A DNA stretch of 64,000 bases, taken from the NCBI RefSeq assembly GCF_963678845.1, contig NZ_OY787466.1, positions 434,001-498,000 on the forward strand, given 5' to 3'. The notes under the pieces were generated by a model. The model did not search any database. It was not told the origin of the DNA and worked only from the letters and a program-made list of their open reading frames with translations. The DNA comes from an uncultured Bacteroides sp. (GTDB lineage: Bacteria; Bacteroidota; Bacteroidia; Bacteroidales; Bacteroidaceae). This document shows positions 26,069 through 33,584 of this stretch, one piece after another. Numbering within the stretch: the stretch's first letter is position 1; the number at the start of each line of letters is the position of its first letter. A program made the translations under genes and the position numbers.

Positions 26069-28066
26069 CTACAATTTCAAAATAAGATCAATTATATGAA
26101 ATATTTTTTCGAACTGATTTACATCGAAATTATCAAATCCTCTCTTATTCTCGAGGATATATTTTGCAAAGTCAGATTTTGATAGTGCTATGTTTGTTTC
26201 TTCTTTGAATACTTCACATTCAACTATCTTAGATTTATTATCTTCTGTGTATTTTTTGATTTTAGTATAATTACCATGTCTAATATCTTTATTAGTTTTA
26301 AGCAAACCTGTAGGGGTAAACTCAGATGATAAGTAAATTCTTCGTTCATTTTCATCGGCAGTTTTAATATCTTCATCTTTATAATAATGTTCAATTGTAA
26401 TTAATTCATGATCTGGTCTATGATCCGGTATTGGAATACAGAAAGAAAAAACGTTATTATTATAGCTTTTATATGGAACTTCTGGAGTATTCCCATCCAT
26501 ATCTTTTATAAAATTGGGTTCGTCTCGATCAAAAATACATATTATTTTCTTTTCATTTGGGAACTTAGCTCTTTCTAAACAATATGTTTTTAGATGACTT
26601 GACCCCATTTCTACATCACCTTCGAATTCTAAAAATGCAAAATCAGCAATATCTGTGAATGAACCGTTAGCTTGTAATTTTATTAAAGCAGATTTTAAAT
26701 GTTTCCAATCAGTTTTTCCTTCAGTGAAAATTATAGGTTTTGTTATTGTATCAAGTTTTCTCTTAATTGATTTAAATGTCTTATTAAGCTGATTGAAACC
26801 TCCTACAAAAAGATCATAAGCTTCCTGAACTTCACAGAAATCATTTACCTCAACCTCATTACCAAATGGCATATTGATTAATTTAAATTTGTTGAAAAAT
26901 CTTTCTTTCATACCAAGTAGGAAGAATGGTGAATGTGTAGTTATTACAAATTGTATTTTAGGAAACATTGAAATAAGTTCAGGTAATAGGCTCTTTTGAT
27001 GTTCAATATGTAAATGAAGGTCAATTTCATCAATAACAACAATACCCTTTAAATCTGATAAATTAGAATATGTATAACCTAATTTATCAGATTCTCGTAT
27101 AATTGAACCAAATAAAGATAGTAGCATCACTTCCCCTGAGGAAAGATGTTTAAATGATGGTGCGATTTCTTGTTCTTCCTTACCTTCTTCTTTTATTATT
27201 ATTGATATTTGCCTAGTTTGCTTTTGACTTACACCTATTCTAGCATATTCAAGATCTGGATATTTAAGTTTATATATTGATGCTAAGAGTTTGTTTAATA
27301 AATTTATTATATTATTATTTCTACCCTCATATCCTTTGAAAACGGTCCAATTTTCTGTCACTTTTTGGCCTTCTTTAGTAACATCAACAAGCTCGTTTTT
27401 TTCTTGTCTTTCGTATAAGTATTTGTCTAATAAACAGTCTAGTAACCAAGTTATAATACTCCCTATTACATTATCTTTTATAATACTTTCTTCGGTATGA
27501 CGAATAAAATTCTGATTGATTTTAAATCCAATTTCAGTATCATTGTTTAACCATTCAGGATGATCATATCTACTATGTGGGAAGTATAATAAAATATTAT
27601 TGTTTAAATTGCTTTTTATAGAAGTTTCGTCAGAAGGTGCAATTTTCCGGAAGAAGCCATCATTATATTCTGCCCTATTATCTAGGTTTATGCCTTCTAA
27701 ATGTAATTGAGGATATTTATCTCTGAATTCATTTGATTTAATTCTGGTTGTAAAATCAGTATATGTTATATTGGAAATACCTTGAAATTGAATATTTGTA
27801 TGTAAGAAATCTTTGCCTGTTGTTATATAAGTTGTACTACCTATTTTTAGTAGTTTACCATTTTCAATTTCTGGCATCGTATTAAAAATAGCTTTTCTGA
27901 ACTCAATAAATGAATCTAAGATATTACTTAAAAATAGAGTCTTACCAGAACCATTTTTACCTATTAAAATTAATGGTAGTGGATTACCAGTCTCATCAAA
28001 TTTAGGCTCAATATCTAGTAGTTTTATTGAGCCATAATTTTGCATCTGAATTCTTTTTATATACAT
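26069..28066 (-). CDS. OLD-like ABC-type ATPase with C-terminal TOPRIM domain
   Basis: 665 residues. ATPase: Walker A GKNGSGKT (36-43), ABC signature LSSGE (308-312), Walker B IVVIDEIDLHLH (342-353; D346, E347) and the switch His in TTHSP (378). A long insertion separates Walker A from the signature, as in SMC/OLD-type ATPases. TOPRIM-like part: IIFTEGKTDWKHL with E449, and ICIFDRDEPNF with D513 and D515, giving the E...DxD metal site. This arrangement is that of OLD-family nucleases (compare GajA of Gabija and PARIS ATPases). The gene starts 26 bp after the HNH gene, so both form an operon. Anti-phage defence is the likely role but not shown. Confidence 0.83.
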   Translation of the reverse strand: MYIKRIQMQNYGSIKLLDIEPKFDETGNPLPLILIGKNGSGKTLFLSNILDSFIEFRKAIFNTMPEIENGKLLKIGSTTYITTGKDFLHTNIQFQGISNITYTDFTTRIKSNEFRDKYPQLHLEGINLDNRAEYNDGFFRKIAPSDETSIKSNLNNNILLYFPHSRYDHPEWLNNDTEIGFKINQNFIRHTEESIIKDNVIGSIITWLLDCLLDKYLYERQEKNELVDVTKEGQKVTENWTVFKGYEGRNNNIINLLNKLLASIYKLKYPDLEYARIGVSQKQTRQISIIIKEEGKEEQEIAPSFKHLSSGEVMLLSLFGSIIRESDKLGYTYSNLSDLKGIVVIDEIDLHLHIEHQKSLLPELISMFPKIQFVITTHSPFFLLGMKERFFNKFKLINMPFGNEVEVNDFCEVQEAYDLFVGGFNQLNKTFKSIKRKLDTITKPIIFTEGKTDWKHLKSALIKLQANGSFTDIADFAFLEFEGDVEMGSSHLKTYCLERAKFPNEKKIICIFDRDEPNFIKDMDGNTPEVPYKSYNNNVFSFCIPIPDHRPDHELITIEHYYKDEDIKTADENERRIYLSSEFTPTGLLKTNKDIRHGNYTKIKKYTEDNKSKIVECEVFKEETNIALSKSDFAKYILENKRGFDNFDVNQFEKIFHIIDLILKL

Positions 28067-28092
28067 ATTATTTATTTGTGGTATTTTATTAT

Positions 28093-28641
28093 CTATTTAT
28101 GAAAGCATCCTTCAATACAATATACAGATAATTTCTCGACAGTATTTTCTTTTTCACAGCATTTCTGCATGTTACAACGTTCACATAGTTCAGAGACACT
28201 GCTAACATCTAGTGTGCCTTGCTTTTCATGGAGAGAATAGAGATACTTTAAATATTTACCTTCGGCAATGCGGTGGTGTTGGTCTTTGGCTTTCAATCCT
28301 CTCCACTCATAAAGGCGCTTGCCTCCTTTTGATGAATTACAGCTTTTACAAACCATAACCACATTATCCGTAATATCTTCTCCTCCACAACATCTGGGCA
28401 GAATATGTTCGACTGTTAAATCCTTTGTTTCTCCGCAATAGATACATGCGTTTGGATTTTCTTTCTCTTTAAGCCATTCACGAACTGATGATGACCAATG
28501 TATTTCTTCGGAACAGAGGCTTTTCCAACGATTCATAATCATTCCATAGTTCGTTTTCCCAAAGCCTGAAGCTTCGGATATAATCTTTGCATATTGATAA
28601 AAGATCTGTTCACGTACAGTTTTGACTGCTTTTGGAGGCAT
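28093..28641 (-). CDS. HNH endonuclease with extra C-terminal Cys cluster
   Basis: 182 residues. The HNH core runs CIYCG (C66, C69), TVEHILPR (H79), DNVVMVC (N93) and CKSCNSSKGG (C98, C101), a zinc-stabilised beta-beta-alpha-metal nuclease as in PtuB of Septu. A second cysteine set follows at the C-terminus (C153xxC156, C161C162, C175, C179), probably another metal site. It is the first gene of the operon with the ATPase-TOPRIM gene; in Septu the order is ATPase then HNH, so this layout is different. The promoter region upstream (28736-28897) is a diverged duplicate of that before the broken Bro-N gene. Confidence 0.83.
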   Translation of the reverse strand: MPPKAVKTVREQIFYQYAKIISEASGFGKTNYGMIMNRWKSLCSEEIHWSSSVREWLKEKENPNACIYCGETKDLTVEHILPRCCGGEDITDNVVMVCKSCNSSKGGKRLYEWRGLKAKDQHHRIAEGKYLKYLYSLHEKQGTLDVSSVSELCERCNMQKCCEKENTVEKLSVYCIEGCFHK

Positions 28642-28735
28642 AATATTAATTTTAGGTTCTTAATTTGTTTTTTATAACGTACTGCGGCTATCCGTGTAGA
28701 GGTCTATGAATTCTTAATGTTAATAAGAATACCGG

Positions 28736-28897
28736 CAAATGTATAAAATATTTTCTCACAATAAAAGCAATATGAAAAGATTAATTCTTTTTCTTTTATG
28801 ATCAGAAAAGGATTTCAAAACAATATAATATATGAGCCTTTAAACGTTCGCTAGACATTGATATCGTTTTCCTGACGTCAGGAAAATGTTCTTCCAT
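28736..28897 (-). repeat. Duplicated promoter block, copy A (with 31-codon reading frame)
   Basis: About 160 bp that align along their length with 30231-30397. In the leftward direction the block holds a short frame (28897-28802, 31 codons: MEEHFPDVRK...ILF), the 20-bp palindrome TTTTCCTGACGTCAGGAAAA (28867-28886), an AT-rich hairpin CTTTT/AAAAG right after its stop and a -7 box TACATTTG (28743-28736). The HNH gene begins 95 bp further on. Differences from copy B inside the short frame fall mostly on third codon positions or give similar residues. Confidence 0.7.
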
Positions 28898-29048
28898 TTT
28901 GTTGTACTGTATTTCTCAGGTAACTTACTGTTATTATAACTTTGCCACAGCAGAAGAGTATTACTCATGCTATTGTCTATGTAATAATATTTGTTGAGTG
29001 AGTACACAGATTAGTTATTCTTATTAATTAAGTTCACCACCACTTTAA
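28898..29048. other. Non-coding stretch between promoter block A and rhuM remnant
   Basis: About 150 bp, AT-rich, with no open frame of note and no clear hairpin. It may hold the rest of an older gene 3' part; nothing definite is seen. Confidence 0.3.
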
Positions 29049-29480
29049 TCATTGTATCTTTCTCTTCTGTTCTGCTATCTCTTCAACACTCGAATATAAT
29101 TCATTACCATCAAAGGTTTGATATATTTGCCCGATGGAGCTCTTTAATGACTTGTCTTTCTCTTTGCCAAACAGTTCACTACTTCCGAGTTTATCTCGTA
29201 GTGTGAAGATGGCCTCCCCTTTACTAAATACTTTTTCAGTATCTTATTCGCCCAAACACGGAATTGAGTAGCATTCCTAGAGTTAACCCGATAGCCAACG
29301 GAAAGTATCATATCCAAGTGATAGACATCAATAGTACGTCTGACCCTTCTGCTTCCTTCTATTTGAACTATTTCCATTTTGGAAATAGTTGATTTTGCCT
29401 GTAATTCTCCTGTTGATAAAATATTTATTGAGAATGTACTCTTCGCCAGCATTTAATAAAACGGTCAAGCTCGATTCACA
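29049..29480 (-). pseudogene. Broken virulence RhuM/Fic-DOC family gene
   Basis: The open middle piece (29452-29144) encodes RRVRRTIDVYHLDMILSVGYRVNS and TQFRVWANKILKKYLVKG, typical of RhuM-family proteins. Another frame downstream gives LFGKEKDKSLKSSIGQIYQTFDG and YSSVEEIAEQKRKIQ with a stop at 29049-29051, the start of the Fic/DOC-like part of the same family. A frameshift and deletion thus join the two, the N-terminus is missing and the Fic catalytic motif is absent. Intact proteins are about 330 residues; this remnant is inactive. Confidence 0.75.
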
Positions 29481-29562
29481 AGACGAAGATGCAATATTAA
29501 TCTTTCTTTGAAGCTCTTTTGCGTTGCTTCAGATTCAAGTGGTGGATTTTATCTTTATCTAT

Positions 29563-30212
29563 CTAATCTTCTTTTTCTTCATTCCCTTTCAGCATAATTC
29601 CATCTTTAGCGTTTAGTGGAGAAATGGCTTGTTTGCCTGTTTTCTCCTCCAATTCCAATCTGGCATTACGAGCAATTTCACCACCTTGTTGAGCTACATC
29701 GCAATGTTCATTGAATGTTTCGGGATTAGTTGATTCCGAAATTCCGTCAAGTCCTTACGTATCTCAATAGACTTTAGCCGTTGGTTTATCCAATTATCAG
29801 AATATCCAAGACGTTTATAGTCCATCATAGCCTGTTCAATAGAAAGTTCCGGATCTTGGATCTGGTCTAATCGCTTACTTGCAACGCTTGCCATCCATTG
29901 TTTGAAAGGTTCAGCTTTAGGGGATGGGATAGATTGAATAAGGCGGAATAGTTGTTCGGTATAGGCAACATCAGTAAGTCTCATCTTTCCATCTGCTGCA
30001 CGCATTTTCAAACCGTTACAATTTGTAACGGTTTCATTTCCTTCTGCAATCAGACGTTTTTTTAAAACACGCCAATATACTTGTGGGCTGGGACTATCCG
30101 TTAAGACGCTAACTGCGTCAACAATAGAAAAACACCATTTCTCCTGTTCATCATCCCATACCGTGCGGACTTGCTTTTGCTCAAAGAGCTGGATTGCTTG
30201 TTGCTTGGTCAT
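29563..30212 (-). pseudogene. Broken Bro-N/phage-antirepressor family gene
   Basis: The open part (30212-29694) encodes 172 residues starting MTKQQAIQLFEQKQVRTVWDD with the Bro-N pattern (WCFSIVDAVSVLTDSPSPQVYW; LTDVAYTEQLFRLIQSIPSPKAEPFKQWMA). After EIRKDLTEFRNQL the frame is lost; 29697-29563 in another frame reads AQQGGEIARNARLELEEKTG and ends at a stop at 29563-29565. That is the usual C-terminus of the same family, so an internal deletion of several dozen codons with a frameshift has inactivated it. A promoter block copied from or to the HNH operon precedes it. Confidence 0.78.
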
Positions 30213-30230
30213 AGATTTATATTATATAAA

Positions 30231-30397
30231 CAAATGTATGAAATAATTTTTACTGTAAAAGCAAAAAGAAAAGATAAATACTTCTCCTTTTATGATCAGA
30301 AAAGAATCCCCCAATAATAGAGTACGTTAGCCTTTACGCGTTCTTCAGGCATTGATACCATCTTCCTGACGTCAGGGAAATGCTCTTCGCTATACAC
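30231..30397 (-). repeat. Duplicated promoter block, copy B (with 33-codon reading frame)
   Basis: Counterpart of 28736-28897. Leftward it holds a frame from GTG 30397 to stop 30296 (33 codons, EEHFPDVRKMVSMPEERVKA...GILF), the conserved palindrome core CCTGACGTCAGG (30365-30376), the same CTTTTCTGATCATAAAAG hairpin and the -7 box TACATTTG (30238-30231). The Bro-N start lies only 19 bp further. Distances between stop codon and -7 box are almost the same in both copies (57-58 bp). Confidence 0.7.
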
Positions 30398-30399
30398 TT

Positions 30400-30453
30400 A
30401 ACCTATCATATAACATACAAATATGTCGTTTTTCATTTATTATATGATAGGTT
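30400..30453. repeat. Inverted repeat between HD gene and block B
   Basis: AACCTATCATATAA (30400-30413) and TTATATGATAGGTT (30440-30453) are perfect 14-bp arms around a 26-base spacer that itself contains ACATA/TATGT. It lies after the stop of the HD-domain gene; without a T-run it may be an operator or recombination site as well as an RNA hairpin. Confidence 0.6.
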
Positions 30454-30490
30454 GGGTATTTTCATCTGTTTGATAAGTGCCCGTCTTATA

Positions 30491-31105
30491 TTATCTATAT
30501 TTTTCTTCTAACTCTAATTTTTTAATCCTTGAATTAATAGCTCCCCTTTTGCGACCAAATATCTCAGATAGCTGTTTTATAGTTTTGCTTTCACAAAACA
30601 ATTGTTCCAATCTGTCATCATCTTCCTGTGTCCAAGGTTTGTAAGCGTTTGGATGTTCTACTCTGCACGCTTCGATAGAGTACGTTGATACTCCTAATAG
30701 CTGCTTGTAGGCTTTCAGGTATTTACGCAGGCGTTTGATGTCTTTTTCAGAAATATACGCTAGTCGGCGTATATCCATATTATCAGTCAGGTCATTGATT
30801 TTAACCTTTACAGCCAATGGATTTTTCTTTATGCGCTTTATAAAGTTGTCATAAGGTTCATCTTTTGACAGCTTTGTTAAGCAGCGAAGAGCTTCGATTA
30901 TTTTGATAGAAAAACCTTCTACTAGCAGCTTTTCAAAGGTCCAGTCACTATCTTCTACTACATCATGCAGAATACCCGCAATTTTTTCATCTTCAGTGGT
31001 TCCCATATCCATCACGCGTAATGGATGTTCTATATATGGCTGCCCAGCCTTGTCAACTTGTCCGTTATGGGCATTATTCGCTATTTCTATGGCTCGTTGT
31101 AACAT
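30491..31105 (-). CDS. HD-family (p)ppGpp hydrolase-like protein fused to Myb/SANT-like domain
   Basis: 204 residues. Residues 1-140 match the small-alarmone-hydrolase/RelA-SpoT HD fold: YIEHPLRV (H27), AGILHDVVEDSDW (H47, D48 plus the ED pair) and KINDLTDN (D105). No synthetase domain is present. Residues ~155-197 (KPWTQEDDDRLEQLF...IKQLSEIFGRKRGAINSRIKKL) form a Myb/SANT-like helix-turn-helix often attached to DNA or nucleotide enzymes in Bacteroidetes. It would remove (p)ppGpp or a related nucleotide in the cytoplasm; the Myb part may bind DNA. It starts rightward-divergent to a GNAT gene. Confidence 0.8.
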   Translation of the reverse strand: MLQRAIEIANNAHNGQVDKAGQPYIEHPLRVMDMGTTEDEKIAGILHDVVEDSDWTFEKLLVEGFSIKIIEALRCLTKLSKDEPYDNFIKRIKKNPLAVKVKINDLTDNMDIRRLAYISEKDIKRLRKYLKAYKQLLGVSTYSIEACRVEHPNAYKPWTQEDDDRLEQLFCESKTIKQLSEIFGRKRGAINSRIKKLELEEKYR

Positions 31106-31188
31106 TCTTTTTAGTGATTATTGAAAAGAATAACATTATTCACACTTCAAAGATAGTTAAATTGAATCTGTTTTTCTGATTGTTTTTA

Positions 31189-31196
31189 TATATTTG
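31189..31196 (+). promoter_or_regulatory. -7 box of GNAT gene
   Basis: TATATTTG lies 24 bp upstream of the ATG at 31221. An earlier in-frame TTG at 31194 is inside this box and so is unlikely to be a start. Confidence 0.55.
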
Positions 31197-31220
31197 ACTG
31201 AACTAAAAAAACAGAAGATT

Positions 31221-31523
31221 ATGAATATAGAACATGATAAGGAAAAAGAGATTTTCAGTGTGGTAGTTGATGGCGTAACTGCCTATGTATCTTACCGGTT
31301 AGTCGATGGCGGTTTAGATATTCGCCATACTATTGTTCCCGATGAAATTGGGGGTAGAGGTATAGCATCCGCTTTGGTAAAGGCTGCCTATGATTATGCT
31401 TTGGGGAATGGTTATAAGCCAGTGGCTACTTGTTCTTATGCAGTGGTCTGGCTCCAAAGACACCCGGAGTATAATGGCAAAACAGGGAATGATTTTGGTG
31501 GTGAAGGTACTTGTGCGGTGTGA
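31221..31523 (+). CDS. YjdJ-like GNAT N-acetyltransferase
   Basis: 100 residues of the short Acetyltransf_CG group: DGVTAYVSYRLVDGGLDIRHTIVPDEIGGRGIASALVKAAYDYAL contains the acetyl-CoA loop (GGRGIAS), then PVATCSYAVVWLQRHPEY. The substrate is unknown; a small molecule or protein amino group is expected. Short members of this family often pair with YjdI-type Fe-S proteins. It is single, with a bidirectional terminator directly after it. Confidence 0.83.
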   Translation: MNIEHDKEKEIFSVVVDGVTAYVSYRLVDGGLDIRHTIVPDEIGGRGIASALVKAAYDYALGNGYKPVATCSYAVVWLQRHPEYNGKTGNDFGGEGTCAV

Positions 31524-31530
31524 TTTTATA

Positions 31531-31570
31531 AAAAATGCTATAGTGATCCCAGTGTCACTATAGCATTTTT
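31531..31570. terminator. Bidirectional terminator
   Basis: AAAAATGCTATAGTGA (31531-31546) pairs perfectly with TCACTATAGCATTTTT (31555-31570). It serves both the GNAT gene and the convergent CDC-like gene. Confidence 0.85.
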
Positions 31571-31604
31571 GTAATAATTAGAATAAACTAAAAAACGGAT
31601 AGTA

Positions 31605-32915
31605 TTATCTTCGCCCTCCACCCGTTCTATCTCCAGAACCAGTATTTCTATCTCCAGTGCCAGTATTTCTACTTCCTGTATCATTACTTCTTCGGCCTCC
31701 AGTATTGCCGGTGTTTCCGTTATCAGCACCTCTGCTTTCATTGCCTCCACGACTTGAAGTGGCCGGTAAATATGAAGAATTGTCATAAACGTATCTTCCT
31801 TGCATGTAGATAGGGTATCCGTATCCTGTTGAAGTATAATTTACCGTGAAGAGACTACTTAAATTTGCCAAACCATCCATAAAGAAAGATTGAGATGAAT
31901 TATCTGAAATTGCAAATATAGTGGTGGATGATTTGCTGAATATTTTTGTAACCTGTTGATCCATACTTATATTAGCGCTTACAAATTTATATTTGATAGC
32001 TGCTTCAAGAGCTTGCTTTACTTCGGAATAAGAATATTCACTTTCTATGGCTACATAAACCACTTTACCATATGTAAGCGACCGGATATAGACAGGCAAG
32101 TCGACATCACTGAAATTATCTTTTTTATTGGTGGCAGGATCTTTGAAAAAGCCTTTACTTGCTGGAGGTGTGTCCATATATACAGAGAAATTGATGCTGA
32201 CAAGTTTTGCTAATGTGCGACTTTGAATGTTTATTTTCTTGCTACTACTTGAAACCTTTGTACTAAATATGCTACCTAAAGATGCATTTCCTGAAAATGC
32301 TTTTTCCAAATCAGTGTAAGAATAATATTGAGTGAAATAGTATTCCAGACTAGGTTTGTCACCAACGACTTGTTTTTGGTATTCATTTGAATTAATAGCT
32401 GATTTAAGAGACAGTTTATATCCTATAGATCCGGTTTCTCTTGTTATCTGATCAATAAATGGATCTCTGAAATCAAAAACAATATCTATGGGATTTCTCT
32501 CTGTTGTTATCTCTTTGTCAAATTTGTATGGGAATGATGATTTTGGATATGCAGCACCTACATATACACCAATAGGATTGATTATAAATAAATTATCGGA
32601 TGGAGTGGTACTTGAATCTTCCCCGCGACCGCTTCTGGATGAGCCATCAGTACTTATTCGTCCACTTCTTGTCTGGCTGCCATCATCTTTCACCAAACTA
32701 ACATTGAGATCGCCAATGTAAATATCATCTACAGGACGTTGCGCATATACTTCATCCCAAACAAAGGATTTATTATCAAATCGTCCTTTGGTTTCCTTTT
32801 GTTTGTTGTCATTTATGGCATTTTCATCTTTTGAACAAGATACAAACAAAAGCAATGCTAAGGATAATAGTGTTATTGGCTTTTTAAAATTGATGTTTTT
32901 TTTCATGTTATTCAT
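31605..32915 (-). CDS. Cholesterol-dependent-cytolysin-like (CDCL) lipoprotein
   Basis: 436 residues. Lipoprotein signal with LLFVSCSKDE. From ~125 to 375 the sequence follows the thiol-activated-cytolysin fold: SLEYYFTQYYSYTDLEKAF, LVSINFSVYMDTPPASKGFF, the conserved VDLPVYIRSLTYGKVVYVAIES block, then a FMDGLANLSSLFTVNYTSTGYGYPIYMQGRYVYDN-like end. The membrane-binding domain 4 and its undecapeptide are missing; instead there is a Gly/Arg/Asn/Thr-rich tail of about 55 residues. Pore-forming activity is possible, as for CDC-like proteins of other Bacteroidetes, but not proven. It follows a DUF3244 gene by 29 bp on the same strand. Confidence 0.8.
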   Translation of the reverse strand: MNNMKKNINFKKPITLLSLALLLFVSCSKDENAINDNKQKETKGRFDNKSFVWDEVYAQRPVDDIYIGDLNVSLVKDDGSQTRSGRISTDGSSRSGRGEDSSTTPSDNLFIINPIGVYVGAAYPKSSFPYKFDKEITTERNPIDIVFDFRDPFIDQITRETGSIGYKLSLKSAINSNEYQKQVVGDKPSLEYYFTQYYSYTDLEKAFSGNASLGSIFSTKVSSSSKKINIQSRTLAKLVSINFSVYMDTPPASKGFFKDPATNKKDNFSDVDLPVYIRSLTYGKVVYVAIESEYSYSEVKQALEAAIKYKFVSANISMDQQVTKIFSKSSTTIFAISDNSSQSFFMDGLANLSSLFTVNYTSTGYGYPIYMQGRYVYDNSSYLPATSSRGGNESRGADNGNTGNTGGRRSNDTGSRNTGTGDRNTGSGDRTGGGRR

Positions 32916-32944
32916 TTTAGATAAGTTAATATTAGATTAAAGAA

Positions 32945-33349
32945 TTACTCCCATTCAAAAGTTCCATATTTTTCGCCATATATACAGGTGAATTTAATAG
33001 TATAGATATTGTTTTCACTGAATAGCTGATCCGAAATAAAAAGATTACTTTGAATGTCTGTGTTAATGTCTGTTTGATATATAATTTTACCGGTTGAATC
33101 TATAATGTTGACATTCAGATTTCCTAATGGCCGGTTGAAGGTGACTTCAAAGCCTTCAGATGTAAAATAGGCTTCAATAAACTCAATGCCTGAACGTGTT
33201 TTGGCTTTTCGCAATTCTCCCATTAATTCTATTGCGTTTTTTGCAATTCCTTTTTTAGACACGGGAGCTTTGTTAGATTCGGAAATGTTAGCCGATGATG
33301 TGAATGCATTTAGGATGCAAATCAGAAGAATTGTAATTCGGATTTTCAT
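32945..33349 (-). CDS. DUF3244-domain secreted protein
   Basis: 134 residues with a signal peptide (MKIRITILLICILNAFTSSA). The C-terminal half is an Ig-like DUF3244 fold (IEAYFTSEGFEVTFNRPLGNLNVNIIDSTGKIIYQTDIN). These small secreted proteins are frequent in Bacteroides beside TPR-type regulators; the function is unknown. Here it precedes the CDC-like gene in what looks like a two-gene unit and follows the TPR regulator gene by 235 bp. Confidence 0.75.
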   Translation of the reverse strand: MKIRITILLICILNAFTSSANISESNKAPVSKKGIAKNAIELMGELRKAKTRSGIEFIEAYFTSEGFEVTFNRPLGNLNVNIIDSTGKIIYQTDINTDIQSNLFISDQLFSENNIYTIKFTCIYGEKYGTFEWE

Positions 33350-33584
33350 AAGTAATATTTTTATTGTTCAGAGCAAATGTATAATAAAATAGAAAGGTAA
33401 AAAAGTAGAGGTAAGTGAGGAAAGGCTGAAATATAGGTTTTTGAAAATGCTGTTTCTTATTTGCCTTATTAACAGTATTTTATATTGGATGGAATATGGG
33501 TTTTTTGAGACTGATTAAATGGATCTAGGTGTGGCTTGAATGCATTTTATCAAGAAAAATTATTGTAATGATGAAGAAATTACT
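33350..33584. other. Intergenic region upstream of DUF3244/CDC-like genes
   Basis: 235 bp between the TPR regulator and the DUF3244 gene. It is AT-rich and should contain the promoter of the DUF3244-CDCL pair; no strong hairpin or small ORF was seen. Confidence 0.3.

Noticed and set aside
28802..30397. EEHFPDVRK frames as DinD (DNA damage-inducible protein D) genes
   Set aside because: Only the HFPDVRKM piece is reminiscent of DinD; the following 20 residues and the early stop do not fit, so no family was assigned.
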